Assembly: GCF_025370935.1 (NCBI RefSeq)
Contig: NC_133479.1
Location: 15,913,212 to 15,977,211 of the forward strand
From: Choristoneura fumiferana
Lineage: Eukaryota > Arthropoda > Insecta > Lepidoptera > Tortricidae
DNA length: 64,000 nucleotides
Direction: 5' to 3'
Positions 11,396-23,434 of this stretch are shown here, piece after piece. Both the position numbers and the translations under genes were made by a program. The notes below the pieces were generated by a model that worked only from the letters and a program-made list of their open reading frames with translations, was not told where the DNA came from and did no database searches. Numbering within the stretch: position 1 is the first letter of the stretch; each line of letters starts with the position of its first letter.

Positions 11396-11940
11396 GCATT
11401 TTTCGTTTTGTTATCATTAAAAAAAATATCACTTCCTGGTATCCGATGGCGCTTTGTCACGATGCAATAATATGTTAGGGATATTCTGGTGGGCCGGCCA
11501 GGATGGTTTCCGCAGGACAGAACTCCTCCACGGTTGATGATATCAACTTTGTATATGTAAATGTTGTTTGGACGACAATGGAACGACGACTGCCAGCAAA
11601 AAGTAGAATGGACGACAGTCAGCAAGGAGTCTGTGTATTTTTTCTTTAACCAAAACGTACCTATTTGCAAGTAAAAATCGACGTAATAAAACAACAATGG
11701 TATTAGCGGGATACGGTGTCACAGACACCCTGATTAGTCGTTTAAGCGCGCCCGTTTCTACATACTTTTTGTCTCCTGACGATTCTAAATCTGTCGGAGC
11801 CGGTCCATCTAATTCCGGCCCGGACCGGCATTGTAGGCTTCCTGTTGCGCAACGTTCAACCTATCTTTGTCCTTGCGTTCTTGAACGTTACTTAATCTAG
11901 TATCCAGGGGTGGCCAACTTCATTAGATCCAAGATCTCTG
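11396..11940. other. No recognised feature
   Basis: No repeat seen elsewhere in the window; no supportable exon. Confidence 0.45.
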
Positions 11941-12132
11941 TCATCATCATTAGCCGGAAGACGTCCATTGCTAACCAAGGCTTCTTTAAAACGCCACAAG
12001 AAGACAACTCGCCACTTGCATCCACCGGTTGCCAGTACTCACGTGATGTCGTCAGACCACCTATTGGGATCTGCCAACGCCTCTTTTTCCACCGAAAAAT
12101 ACAGACTAAGAGAACTGTTTTAGTTCTTCCAC
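11941..12132 (-). mobile_element. RTE LINE 3' end, decayed
   Basis: In plus reading: TCATCATCATTAGCCGGAAG, then ACGTCCATTGCTAACCAAGG and CATCCACCGGTTGCCAGTAC. This is the reverse complement of an RTE tail (compare 20219-20405 and 33891-34248). The C-terminal coding part is too mutated to read through. Confidence 0.65.
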
Positions 12133-13603
12133 CGTAAAATCCTTTCAAGATATAGCCGTTTTGTAATTTCCATTAACAGCTTTGCATCAATAACCTAGTA
12201 GGTAAGGAGAAGCGTGACCGAATGATGGTCGATGTGTGATGTTATTTTAAATTGTACCCATCCCCAATATGGACTTTGCACATCGCTACTAATCAGCATA
12301 GCAACATCATATTAAACATATTTCTGACCGCGCAATAAAAACTTTAAAGACATCTCACTCAATACTGATTTGGCGCGTTAAAAAACGACTTACTTCAAAT
12401 TAGACGTAATGCTTTCCTGCTTCGCATCAGGTCAACGGCCAGCCTCGCCTATTCGGAAAGCCTAAGTCATGCTAACTCATGCTTAATAGAGGTATCGTTG
12501 TATATCTAATTGTTGATGTAAGTACGGTGGGCAACTTTGCTTTCCACCTTATTTCTAGGGCCGCATGTAACAATACCAAAGCTACTTGGACGTGTGACTG
12601 TCAATGCCATACGATGTCTTTATCCGATCCGACCAGCTCATTTGGTTACCGATTGTAGATAAGATTTTGTCTTGGACGATAAGGATCTGTCGACAGTTGT
12701 ATGACGGCGATATACTGTCGCGAGGATGAGCTGTGAATACGCAATGATATGAAAGTGATAATTTAAGTGTTTTGTAGTGAAGTTATATACGAAGCGTTTA
12801 TATCACAATTTTACTGTTGGAATAAAATTTAAATTTCCTGGGAGAGTTAACATGGTAACATTTTATTAGCAATACAGTTGCAATTCAACCCGTAACGCTG
12901 CAGCAAACCCAATTAATGGAAGTTAAAAAAATATCTGTATTCAGCTGACCATCTTGTTTTTTTTTGTTGTTCTATACAATAGTATCATATTAATATGTAA
13001 TAAATACCCATAGTATATATTATTTCTAAAGAATACACAGACGCAAAAACATCAGTAAAGCTAAGGCGGGGAATGGAATACAACATCATTCCAACGTACG
13101 TAACATATACACTTAACTAAGTAGTTCGCATACAAGGCAGTTTGTTTTCCGAAATTTCTCCTAACAGTTATTTCGATCCAAATTACTTTGCTAATTCTTG
13201 TCGTCAAGAACCGCCGATTACCTATAATAAATACATTTAAAAAATGCCGTTCCCATAACACATGCCTCGTGCAAAGGCCAGCGGTTGTAAAACTACAGTG
13301 TACTTTATTTCCCGATGGCCGGCACGCGTCGAGTAATTAATACGTGCCCTTCCAGCTCTTCATTACCGCGCAGACGCGTTTTTGCGGCAGCAGGCTTACC
13401 GGCGCGCGCGCACGGCGCTGTTATACTGCGCCATTAAAAAATATACGAGACGAGACATCTCTTCCAAGGCAAAGCCAACACAGAAAAGAAGCGAGATAGG
13501 AATAATGACGAATCAAACAAAGATGAAGTATATCTCGTCTCGTTGGCTTTGTTTAGATCGCTACACTCTTGACAGTGTGGTCGTGGTCGTCGGACGAAGA
13601 TCA
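12133..13603. other. No recognised gene or mobile element
   Basis: Near 13440-13560 the words ACGAGACGAGA and TCTCGTCTCG are inverted and AAAGCCAAC recurs, a possible decayed foldback, but the arms do not align well enough to call. Confidence 0.4.
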
Positions 13604-13731
13604 GGCCCTATACTACGAAATGCAAAACTCGAACTTCGTATGTTGCCGTCCTTCTGACGCTTATGTCATTTAATACGCAAGTGAAAGGGACTGTGCGATA
13701 CGAACTTCGAGTTTCGAGTTTCGTAGTAGCC
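13604..13731. mobile_element. hAT-like MITE (GGCTACTACGAAAC family)
   Basis: The ends are CTACTACGAAA...CGAACTTCG and CGAACTTCGAGTTTCG...TTTCGTAGTAGCC, around a centre with TCATTTAATACGC. Same family as the intact copy at 40835-40957. Terminal repeats are diverged and no target duplication is evident. Confidence 0.7.
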
Positions 13732-13825
13732 TCACCTTCATGATGGTTTTCTTGGGAATATAGTGTGGTGATTTCACCCTGGCCTTCCGCACTGCAGAGC
13801 TGGAGTCCGGAGTTCGCAGTTGGAA

Positions 13826-13947
13826 ATAAAGCTTGAAACACACAGAGAGCGGTGGCGGAGCGGTGCGGCGCGGCGCGGAGGCGGTACCGGTTGCAATATT
13901 CGAGCTAACATGAAAGAGGGCGCACAGAATACCGTACGGGAAATAAC
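13826..13947 (+). mobile_element. piggyBac-like MITE, left half
   Basis: AAGCTTGAAACACACAGAGAG, then GGTGGCGGAGCGGTGCGGCG and ATATTCGAGCTAACATGAAA. Like 10137-10245 it stops after GAATACCGTACGGG without a right end. This is one of the GC-richest patches of the window. Confidence 0.7.
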
Positions 13948-14269
13948 AAATACTCTCACAATTTCTTAACAAAGAATTTTTACTTTAGAATCATGTTTCA
14001 TTCAAGCTTTTTTGCTGAAACTTGGATGAAATCTAAAGCCGATCTGATGATTTGAAATAGGCAAATAGGTACTTTCAGTATTTAAACCTAAAAAATAGTG
14101 CACGAGGTAAAAAATAATCGGATCAAGTCATGATCATGATACAAGCCTTTTCGACTTGTTTCGGTTTTTTCGGACAGTATAAATTATGATCTCTTGAGAG
14201 CTTAAATAATACTATACGAAATAAAATCAAGACAGTTGTAATAAATAATTAAACAGAATTTTATAATCC

Positions 14270-14488
14270 TTTCCATACTAATATTATAAATGTGAAAGTA
14301 ACTGTCTGTCCGTCTGTTACCTTTTTCACGCTTTAACCGCTGAACTGATTTAGACGAAATTAGGTATGAAGATAGTTGGAGTCCCGAGCAAGAACATAGG
14401 CTACTTTTTATCCCGAATAAAATGCATAATATCCGCGGGATAGCGATAAGCGAATTCTACGCAGACGGAGTCGCGGGCAACAGCTAGT
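14270..14488 (+). mobile_element. Helitron-like non-autonomous element
   Basis: It starts near TCCATACTAATATTATAAATG, includes CCGCTGAACTGATTTAGACG and ATAGGCTACTTTTTATCCCG, and ends GCAGACGGAGTCGCGGGCAACAGCTAG (CTAG at 14484-14487) followed by T. The CTAG end, lack of terminal inverted repeats and lack of coding fit Helitron-derived elements of Lepidoptera. Other pieces lie at 9330, 15127 (inverted), 38149, 50104 and 63964. Confidence 0.65.
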
Positions 14489-15126
14489 ATTATATAGCTC
14501 TTCTGGCTGATTACGGCTACAGCGTCTGCTAAATCAGTGGACTATTTTATTCATTTTTTTTGCTTCTTTTTTTTTTGACTTAGGCCTAAACATTATTCCA
14601 ATAAAATCGTCATTATACTGTCTTTATACATCAATTTAACTAAATATGTGTACAATTTTGCAACCATTTTTCATTGCATTGTATTGATGTAGTTCCCTAT
14701 CAATTCGGTATTCCCTGGTGCAGAATATGTTGATGACGTCGTTTGTAAACGACTCAATTAATAGCAACAGACGAAACTTAAATGGTGCCGTTTAGTCGTT
14801 CCGATGGTAATGTGAATTGTTCTCCATATTCAGCACGATAGGTGCAATGTGTGCACTAAGCGGTCGCTTTGTTGTAAGAATCAAATCTGTTATTAAGGCG
14901 CAATTAGCTGTCTTAAATAGTGGAGTACAGCCAACCCTAAATTATAAAGTGTATTAAATAATAACAAAGCGTATCAGATTGTGAGTGCTATTTATCTAAT
15001 GTAATTGTCGGTGACTGCAAATTAGATATTATGTTTTCAACTGGGATCGGGACATAATATACGTTGTAGTAGTTTTATCAACATATCATTGTGATTTAAT
15101 CCCGGATATGATGTTAATTATTAAGT
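14489..15126. other. No recognised feature
   Basis: AT-rich; nothing assignable. Confidence 0.5.
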
Positions 15127-15170
15127 ACTAGCTTTTGCCCGCGGCTTCGCCTGCGTGGAATTTGGTTGAG
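15127..15170 (-). mobile_element. Helitron-like 3' terminus
   Basis: Plus reading ACTAGCTTTTGCCCGCGG followed by CTTCGCCTGCGTGGAATT is the reverse of the CTAG end at 9430-9466. Only the last 40-odd bases remain. Confidence 0.65.
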
Positions 15171-16036
15171 AGATAGGCAAAGGAAACGTTTTCCATGCAG
15201 CCATGCAAAGTTAAACTATCGCGCCACGATATGCTGTGAAGTTAGTACTGGGATTTTAGTCAGCCTGTGATAAGTACGCAATTTGGCAGAAGAGTACGCG
15301 AGTACGTTAGACTACCAAATAGTACGCCGTTCGTACTTTTTCGTACCCGAATGGCAACGCTTCAAAGAAGTGAAGGAAAAGAAAAAAAATAGCGATTATC
15401 AAATAGGCACAGATACAGCTCGACAGCACCCTGTCCAGGTACTTAATATGCAGGTCAGTGTCAGTGCTTAAAGAGCTTTACAGACTGCAATGCAGGTTAA
15501 TGAACAGATTTCTTTTTCCCTGAATGGCAACACTGGCGTAGATAATAGATCGCTCGTTTTTGGCTTGAAATTCGAAATTGTGATTTTATTTTGCTTAATA
15601 TACAAAATGTACACACCCGATATCATATTTTCTCAAGTTCTTCGCGATTCCCAAGGTCAAGAAATCGAATTGCTTTAAAATTCCAGAGAAATAATGCGTT
15701 GTTTGGGAGAAACGTGTCAAAATGGTGTTCTAGAGCGCCATCCTGCTCTGTCTTGTTTTTTTCCCGATCCGGCAGTTCACTTTTATATTATAGATGATTA
15801 CCCATAGAATACCAGTAATATAGAGTTTTTAGAGTGCCGTAATTGAACGATTGATTGATTAATAGTGACAAATGGAACTCCACTTTCTGTCTTTTTCAGG
15901 ATTAAATCTCAAATACCTTAATTGATATAGCGCTGAAATGCGCTGAAATTTACACTGTTTACTATTTTACTACGTGATTAGACCCCTTCAGTAGTAGTTA
16001 GTGATTGCTTAAGTTTTGTGAATTCGTAAAACAGTA
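15171..16036. other. No recognised feature
   Basis: Short overlapping frames only, with no identifiable domain. Confidence 0.45.
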
Positions 16037-16357
16037 CTACTGCGCCGTGCGCCTAGCCATATGCATCGCATGCGCGCGCGCAGCTCCAAGTATAATCGCC
16101 TGCAGCTCGACTGCCATGCTTTTTACCTTTTTCACCCTTTTTGCTGCCTCTATTAGTTTAACGCGCGCATTCTTTGCTATAAGACGGATTTTTACGATTC
16201 TATCACGTGATGCGATGCTGTTTTTATACTTGGATAACTGCAGATCCAGGTCGTAAATTATACTAGTACCTAGAGTGCTGCTACGCTCTGTTAAATAGGA
16301 AATACGAAAGGACAAGAAATGATACCACGAAGAGTATTCTAGAAGACGGTATGACAC
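16037..16357 (-). other. Unassigned open frame, basic helical C-terminus
   Basis: A 106-codon frame on the minus strand ends in TAG. The last 70 residues alternate basic and aliphatic positions (IVKIRLIAKNARVKLIEAA, then AKRVKKVKSMAVELQAII) and lack proline, which would suit an amphipathic helix. The DNA is richer in GC than its flanks, with a CGCATGCGCGCGCGC run near 16070. I do not recognise the protein. It may be a relic of a mobile element or virus, or chance. No splice sites or promoter were identified. Confidence 0.15.
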
Positions 16358-16781
16358 TTAATTCTAACGAGCAATCACTGCGGCTTGTAAACGATAAGTA
16401 CCTAGGTACTTAGAAATAAGATTGTACCTACTGGCATATCTTTATTTTAGTAGACTAGCAAGGATGCGGGGTACATAATGGTAAGCAATCTCCGCCGTCC
16501 AAGAACACTCAGGACTTATTATTGGTACTTTTAAAGTAAAAATTGAGCGAATAGGTATTTTCAAAACTTTTTCCTAACTTCACCCCGCATATTTGTTTGT
16601 TTGTTTGCTTTAAATCTTGCAAGTTAATTTTGATGCACTGTCAGTGGTAGGATTGATTTGAAATTTGGGTAAAATTGCAAATTGCAATCAACAAAAAGTA
16701 GTTAGAAAAAAAAACCTTTATTCAATTTTTTTTTTAATTAACTTAACTGCGGATCGCTCATAGCTATATTGATGAATGAAC
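16358..16781. other. No recognised feature
   Basis: Contains A and T runs near 16710-16735; otherwise unremarkable. Confidence 0.5.
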
Positions 16782-16874
16782 CAGAGGCCGTATTGCCTAT
16801 CGTTTCTGACGCTCGCGATCGCAATCAAATGACTGTTTTTGTATGCAAAGAAACGTTAGACAATACGGCCTCTG
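16782..16874. mobile_element. Short MITE, CAGAGGCCGTATTG ends
   Basis: CAGAGGCCGTATTGCCTATC (16782-) is inverted at GTTAGACAATACGGCCTCTG (-16874): about 25 bases per arm with two mismatches around a GCGATCGC centre. CAG...CTG termini are hAT-like, but the flanking 8-mers do not match. Confidence 0.7.
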
Positions 16875-17587
16875 TTTATGCAAACAAAAGTGAGGAGTAA
16901 TAGCCATCAACGCCACACCAGCACACGCATTCAAATCCAAAATTAATATCCTTCCTTTACACATACAGGTTTTAAGCACACGCCTAATTTTGACTTTAAA
17001 CGTCGGCCACATTAACCGACAAAGCGCCAACAGCCGCCTTATTAGCCAACGAGCTTATTAAAACCGCCAAAAGAAAGCCCGAAGTTTCCACAACACGACT
17101 CGAGCCGATAACGTGCCGATTAAAAATGAAATAAACGACTCGCATTCCTCTCAGGTCCTTCACACCATTACACGGCACTTCCAATACGCTAGATTAAAGA
17201 GGTGATTTTTTCCCATCGCACACTGCTACTGGCTCTTTGCGGGCCATATATTAGCCATTACACGATATTAGAACCAATCGTGAAGCGTTAGGTGCTTGGT
17301 TGGTTGCTTGCTTGGTTTTCTAACGCTCCGTAGAGATGCTGTGGGGATTTGATAGACAGGCCACCAGACAGATTGCTAGGTGATAGGTATTACGGTGTAT
17401 CGGGCAGGATATGGAGTCGCATTTTTGGCGGGTTTGTCAGTGTAGGGTAATAGTACAGTACCTCGATTAATAAAATTCTCTTAATACAGAAAATGTTTAT
17501 AAAGTTGATCGAGGGGTGCTTTCCTGAAAACCATAGACATTTATTCATAAAAAAACAACATCTACACAGTAATTTCCCTATACATAT
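16875..17587. other. Single-copy-looking stretch
   Basis: 16895-17190 is complex, moderately GC-rich sequence without TE matches, such as a conserved non-coding element could have, but nothing in it proves function. Confidence 0.35.
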
Positions 17588-18137
17588 ACCAACTTTGTCT
17601 TTATGCGTTTCACAACTTACACATTTAAATCAGTAAACGACTCCCGAAGATACCCGTCACGGCGCAATCTGGATCTCGTACTACCTGAGTCGTACTTTTT
17701 CGCAATAAAAATTTATAATCACCTTGATGTCGACATAAGAAAATCAGTAAACTTGAGAGAATTCTCTAATAAGTTGAAATCATATTTAAAGTTAAGACCA
17801 ATTTATACCCTTAACGAATATTTTGCTAAAATATTTGACTGATTCATGGTCAATGCTTGCTTCGTCTATATGTAACTCATCTAGATACTTTATTCGTCAG
17901 TACTTCATTGTATTTAATTTAATACATACATTAGTGTATTTTCTGGTAGTTCAAAGATATTGTAAATTATAATTGTATCTCCTTTGACATTATTAATAAT
18001 ATTTACGAGAAGTCTAAAGATGGTAATGACTTATAATAAGAAATTAGAATAGAATTAATACTTTTTGAAATTTTGTATTAGTGTAATTCTCTGAATTAAA
18101 CTATATTGTATTGCATGAAATTCTTTAAAGCAATAAA
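17588..18137 (+). pseudogene. 5'-truncated LINE ORF2 C-terminus plus 3'UTR
   Basis: The frame ending at 17842 encodes the extreme C-terminus of a Jockey/CR1-type ORF2. The pattern 'RRNLDLVLPES', 'FFAIKIYNHL', 'FSNKLKSYL' and a final 'YTLNEYF' matches the usual tail (small basic stretch, IK-YN-LP, FK--LK-YL, Y---EF) after the reverse transcriptase. Endonuclease and RT domains are absent, so the copy is 5'-truncated as is normal for these elements. An AT-rich 3'UTR runs to AATAAATGACTGAA (AATAAA 18132-18137). The clade within Jockey/CR1 cannot be fixed. Confidence 0.65.
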
Positions 18138-18233
18138 TGACTGAATACTAAATGCAACAGGCAGTGTTGTTCTAAAGGTTTGATGATGTTTTGTCTGAGT
18201 AACATATACATATACATATTAAATATAATGACC

Positions 18234-18379
18234 CGGATAACTCACGTCTTAAATCGTGGCGCGTAGTGTGTCAGTGTGCATGTTGCGGCAGCCGCCGAGT
18301 CGCGTGCTCCTGAGAAGAAGAGCTACGAAATAGCCCGAAACATGTCGAGCTAAACTCGGTTTAAGACGTGAGTTATCCG
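18234..18379 (+). ncRNA. Hammerhead-like fold inside a 20-bp inverted repeat
   Basis: The outer arms CGGATAACTCACGTCTTAAA (18234-18253) and its exact reverse complement (18360-18379) enclose a hammerhead-like core. Stem I pairs CGAGT (18296-18300) with ACTCG (18354-18358) and GCTC (18306-18309) with GAGC (18347-18350). Stem II pairs GAGCTA (18320-18325) with TAGCCC (18331-18336), one mismatch. Then GAAAC, AT loop, GTC with C17 at 18346. The first catalytic strand reads CTGAGAAGA instead of CUGANGA, so it is degenerate. Likely the end of a Penelope-like element (inference). Confidence 0.6.
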
Positions 18380-18951
18380 TTACAATATCATTTAATAGGA
18401 TGTTATCTACTAGTACATGTCAAATTTAATCTACATTCGTCCAGTCGTTTTAGCGTGATAGAGTAATGATAATAATAACACACACTTGGAAAATTTTGTA
18501 TTAATAAAAGGAATTAGGTGGGATATAATATGAAATCTCAGTGAGTGGGAGTACTCTGTTATCGCATAGAGACAGAACTTACATTAAATCATCATTTGGT
18601 ATAATTATCATTAGCCCTATCGTAATAGTTCACTTACCGTTATAAACGAACAATAAAGGCTGAAAAGTGGTTATTGAAGCAGTTTTCCACAAGGTCCACA
18701 AACCCCAATTTTACGGTATAGTATTAATATTTAACGGCCTACACGCCCTACGGTCTTATGGAATAGTTTGAAATTACGAGTGCGATGCGATCCTCGCAAG
18801 GGTAGGTACTTCGGACGTTGGTGGCGGATAATACGAGAATATCGTTTATCAAGTCCCCGTTTTCATGTAGTTACGATATTATAATGGTTACGGTAACACA
18901 TAAAATGCTTTATGGTCATGATTCAGAGTAGGCGCTCGAGCAATTAAAATA
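18380..18951. other. No recognised feature
   Basis: AT-rich; nothing assignable. Confidence 0.5.
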
Positions 18952-19573
18952 GAAAACCGGCCAAGAGCGTGTCGGACACGCCCAAAATAGGGTTCCGTAG
19001 CCATTACGAAAAAATTAAGTAATATTTTTCTAAGGATTTATACCCTAGGCTGCTATTTACTCTTAAACTACTAATAATTCTCAAGAAAACTTAGCCGTTA
19101 TAATTTTCCTTGAAAGTTTGATATACTTACTTACTACCATGCTGAATTTTTTCAAATTTTTACACCCACCGGTTTAGATTTTAGAGGGGGGGGGGACGCT
19201 CGATTTTAATGAAAATTTGCAATTGCAAGTAGAATATTTCGCAAACAAATTACTGAATCGAAAAATCGTCTTAGCAAACCCCTAATGGTTTTAAAGTACC
19301 TATCCAACGATACCCCACACTATAAGGTTGGATAAGAAAAAAAAATCACCCCCACTTTACGTCTATGGGAGGTACCCTAAAAAAAACCTTTTTTTTATTT
19401 TTTTATTGTACCATTTTGTCGGCATAGTTTACATATATATCCGTGCAAAATACAGCTTTCTAGCATTGATAGTCTCTGAGCAAAGCCGCGGACGGACAGA
19501 CAGACAGACAGACAGACATGGCGAAACTATAAGGGTTCCGTTTTTGCCATTTTTGGCTCCGGAACCCAAAAAA
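18952..19573 (+). mobile_element. GGTTCCGT interspersed repeat, full-length copy
   Basis: It begins AAAACCGGCCAAGAGCGTG and GGGTTCCGTAGCCATTACG and ends ACTATAAGGGTTCCGTTTTTG...TTTTGGCTCCGGAACCC. The two ends carry GGGTTCCGT in direct orientation, with an inverted GGAACCC at the edge. It has a (GACA)n run at 19497-19519 and a G run at 19184-19194. Closely related to 39931-40580, inverted. No coding potential. Confidence 0.8.
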
Positions 19574-20218
19574 GGAATGTCCGTTCATTGAAAAAGTTAG
19601 AGCATTAGTTACCCAACATTTCTTCTTAACGAAACCTTATTCTTTTTTACGCGTGTTTTACAACTGTTATAAAAATAAACTAACACATAAATATCAATAT
19701 TACAAGTCAATGAAACATTCATAAATTAGTCCAATAACAATTCCATCAAACGTGATCCCAAACTCGCCTTATTAAAAACCAATGAATTCGAACATTAATT
19801 TCTATTACCGAACAATAAATATTTGAGTTGGAGTTTGATAAAAAAAAAGGTAATAAATACCCGATTTTACCACTTGCTTCTACTTAGTGGCCGAACCACT
19901 ATGCAAAATGTAATGCTATTGACACCCAATCCTTCTATATAATTGTAACACGGCGGTACACTTATTTGAATATATGTTTTGGTTTGGGGCATGTTTTTGT
20001 ATATGATTTAGCGCGTTTTTGTCGGCACGTGTATGGCGACCGTGGGATGCTGTGATCCATTTTAGAGATATCGTGGACGAAAAGAAAATACTATCGTGGT
20101 TAGGGTTGACGAAGACTAATTGTGCAGGAGTTTTTATTTAATAATGTAATTTTGTTTCCTAGCGGTCGCGTTGCTCTGGAAGTGATATTCCAGATGATTC
20201 TTGAAAAATGGTCTAATT
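19574..20218. other. No recognised feature
   Basis: Nothing assignable. Confidence 0.5.
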
Positions 20219-20405
20219 TAGCAGCCGGACGACGTCCACTGCTGAACAAAGACCTACCCCTTAAAATGTCATAATGAACGACAACTCGTCACTTTCATCC
20301 ACCGGTTGCCTGCAACTCTCGAGATGTCATCAGTCCATCTAGTGGGAGGCCTGCCAACGCTTCGTCGTTCGGTTCGTGGCCGTATACATTTCCGGTGACT
20401 TTAGT
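20219..20405 (-). mobile_element. RTE LINE 3' end, decayed
   Basis: Plus reading GCAGCCGGACGACGTCCACT, then ATCCACCGGTTGCCTGCAAC and CTAGTGGGAGGCCTGCCAAC: reverse of the RTE C-terminal coding segment ('VGRP..R..DD' region) and tail. Several indels break the frame. Confidence 0.7.
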
Positions 20406-22509
20406 TCTTCGTCGAATTTCTTTATTCCGGATTCCCCAAAATAATTATCGCCATGTGCCAAGTGCCAACCCTGGTAACGGAATAAGTGCAAAATCACGGT
20501 TGACCTAAGAAGATAACTGTAGACTGAACTAACCGCTCAAATACTAACCATACTAATTGTACGAGCATCCGGGTCTAAAAGTTTATTACCGCGAATTGTA
20601 GGAAAACTGAATGTGCGTTTAAAAATCCTTTTTATTGTAATGAATGTAATTAAATTAAATTTAAAGAAAATATTAAGAGGTCGAAGCTATCATCTATAAT
20701 TCAACCTTGGTTTTACCAATTTATCTAATACTTTCTTTATGATCTTCTCCTTATGCAAAACTTACTAACGACTGCGGCTTCGCCTACATTGCAACTTGCA
20801 ACACTTACATACAGGGAGTTTCATGAAGTCCGCTCTTATTCCTTGTCTATATCATAAGGGAACCTTAATATTAAATTTCAGCTTTCTACGTGCGTCACTT
20901 TACATATCAGTCGGGAGTTTTATTTATTAAGAAGAAAAAACAGATGACCTCAGTTTTCAAAACCATACAACGTATCCCATGATAACTTATATATGAAATA
21001 CGTATTTAAAAGTTTTCTCGGGGAAAACCAGCTGCGTTTTCGCGATGTTTTTCACCGATGTCTGACAAGATGGGAAACCCGCAGATGCGCCGACTATTTC
21101 GGTTGTTAATTGATAAACGTATTTGTGATACGGTTTGAACTTTAGTGTTTATACCCAGAACCATTAACTTGGAGATAAGTTTATCCACACTTTAAACCAA
21201 TTAGCACTTATCTGCATATTAGAATTTCTTTGCTTTGTTGTCACGTTTGCTGCTAATACCGTTTAATATTTATAATGTACCTACCATTCTTCAACGCTCT
21301 TACCTGACCATTTGGGCACCGTGTGTGACGTTATAAGATACACGAATGTTACATAATAAACAATTATATCTAAAATTGACCAACAAAGTTGCCACAGGTT
21401 ATCGTAATTTTCAAGTCAAAATTAATTCGTTTTAACTTGAACTTCACCCGGTAACCTACTGCTGTTATCGATAGGTTCTTTACCTATCGGCTATCACCAC
21501 CCGTAACAAAAACATAACAAATATAACGCTTAGCCGATAACAGGTCTCCGGAGACGAAACAAAACCGACTTCCGTCGAAACTAATCCATACATCTCGTAA
21601 TACATTCACAAAAGGCTCCCACATTCGCTCTCTTCTTATATATTCATCCATATACATCTTGACATACAGTGTCCCGTCACCAAGCCTTTTATATTGTAAG
21701 GGAAGTTGATATCCGCCATCGCATATCGTATCTCCATAGAGAGGTTTATGGTGTGGACGTGGGCGAAAAGTGGCGGCGGTCAAGGTCGGCTGAGGTGTCG
21801 CTGCCAAGGTCACTACGACCTGACTTGGCAATTACTAGTTCGCGGATGACAGATAGATAAATTACCGGGCCATGCCCGATTTTAGAACATGGACGGATCC
21901 GTCGCTGGTCTTGAGTGTCGCAGGAGACTAAAGGGCCTGGTGATGAGTGGGCAGCAGCTTTTTGCCAATTGTGGACTTCGGACTCTATGGGCGAAAAAAC
22001 AAGATGTAACCACCACACTTATTTTCCAGTCGTCATGAAGGTTTGCTACCAATCCTCAACCTAAGACCAGGACCTCTCTGTCACGAGTGTAGCAACTTAG
22101 AAAAAGACATTAAAAAAAAAGTTTTGGAAGGAATAAAGGAGGAAGTTATGAATAAGGAACAAATCCCGTCTCAGCATGTGCCGCAACATTGCTGCCGTAG
22201 CGCTAATATTCCGCTGAAATCGATAGTGTGCAAGTTGACGCACTCAGTGATATCTTTCCTTACTCTAAGAAAAGTGACGATAATGACATCAGCCATGCTG
22301 TTTCGGCTATGACTGCTGGAAATTATACTCAAGCATAAACAGGCTTCCATATAAAATAACTAAAAAAAGTTCGAATAGCTGCCACAATGCCATCGTACCT
22401 TCTAATCTATTTACTAACAACAATGCTAACATAGATGTGACTTGTGGTCCAGTGTGAAGGGTAAGTCGAAAATAATGGCGCAAGATGTTTCTCACCTAAG
22501 CCCTCTGGA
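20406..22509. other. No supportable gene; two unassigned frames
   Basis: A minus frame at 21484-21831 (115 codons) and a plus frame at 22043-22312 (lysine/glutamate-rich near its start) are open, but no family, splice site or second copy supports either. A Helitron-like scrap (GACTGCGGCTTCGCC) lies near 20771. The rest is unassigned. Confidence 0.35.
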
Positions 22510-22886
22510 ATTAAGATTGGTTTTTGGAGTCTTTTTGTATTTTTTTATTTCAACTCCAAATTTTGATACTTTTACGGTCATGCCTTAAAATCCATATCGA
22601 AAATACAAACTGAAACATAGATGCACAGAAAAACCAGAAAAATGTTGAAATGGGAATCGAACCCAGGTCCTCAGCATTCCGTGCTGCGTGCCATACCCCT
22701 ACACTACCACTGGACAGGACTACAGACACTAATTTTCCTATGCACCACACATCTCAGCTTGTTTGTTTCTTATTTAGTCACTTAAGCAGTGACACTAGCC
22801 ACATCTATGTTTTAAGCCCTCATCGAGAAACTTTCAACACTCCATTGGAACTAACCGCTCACCCGGACAAGAGATGTCGCTATTAA
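22510..22886 (-). mobile_element. tRNA-derived SINE-like element
   Basis: On the minus strand the sequence has AGTGGTAGTGTAGGGGTATG (box A-like), then CTGGGTTCGATTCCC (box B), and a 3' part 'TTTGGAGTTGAAATAAAAAAA...AAAAGACTCCAAAAACC'. That 3' part recurs at 31311-31412 in plus orientation. About 180 bases upstream of box A, to 22886, look like a second module of the same composite. It is not a working tRNA: no acceptor pairing or CCA-proximal stem. Confidence 0.65.
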
Positions 22887-23298
22887 GCAATCAAACCCCC
22901 TGGAATTGCCATTATGTTTTAGTTTTCATTTCATGTGCATCTAATAAACTCCCACCGATAGGATAAGATCTTATCTGCGGCTATTAAACTAACAAGAACT
23001 GATAGTGATGTTATTCATAACAATATAATGAACGTGAATACAATACATACAGCCAGATTATTGAAAGACCTAAACCGAAACAGGACATTCCAAAAAAAAC
23101 TACGCAGTACCCGAATGACTCACAACGGAATACCGAATACCTAGACGTTGAATGGAACGTTTGCGTGATCGTGATTGTATGTTAATAGCTTACTGCACAT
23201 ATAATGCCGAATTTGTGCCATTGATTTGCACTTTAATTAGATCTAGCTAGCTTGTACTTGGAAATCATAGGATTACTGATGTCTAAAAATCCGTGTTA
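22887..23298. other. No recognised feature
   Basis: AT-rich; nothing assignable. Confidence 0.5.
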
Positions 23299-23434
23299 CA
23301 GTCAAGGGCAAAGATATCGACACGGCCAAAGTTGCAAAAATATGTATACACGGCCTTAATGTTAAGTACATAAAGTCATGTACTTATACATATTTTTGTA
23401 ACTTTGGCCGTGTGGATATCTTTGCCCTTGACTG
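23299..23434. mobile_element. Mariner-like MITE with TA target sites
   Basis: Terminal repeats of about 50 bases (CAGTCAAGGGCAAAGATATC onward, then ACACGGCCAAAGTT) are inverted at the right end with two mismatches. TA flanks both ends (23297-23298, 23435-23436). The centre holds a smaller palindrome around AAGTACAT...ATGTACTT. No coding. Confidence 0.9.

Noticed and set aside
13441..13560. Possible foldback element
   Set aside because: ACGAGACGAGA words are inverted but the arms do not align beyond about 12 bases.
21484..21831. 115-codon minus frame
   Set aside because: No domain, splice sites, or copy elsewhere in the window; kept only as an unassigned frame.
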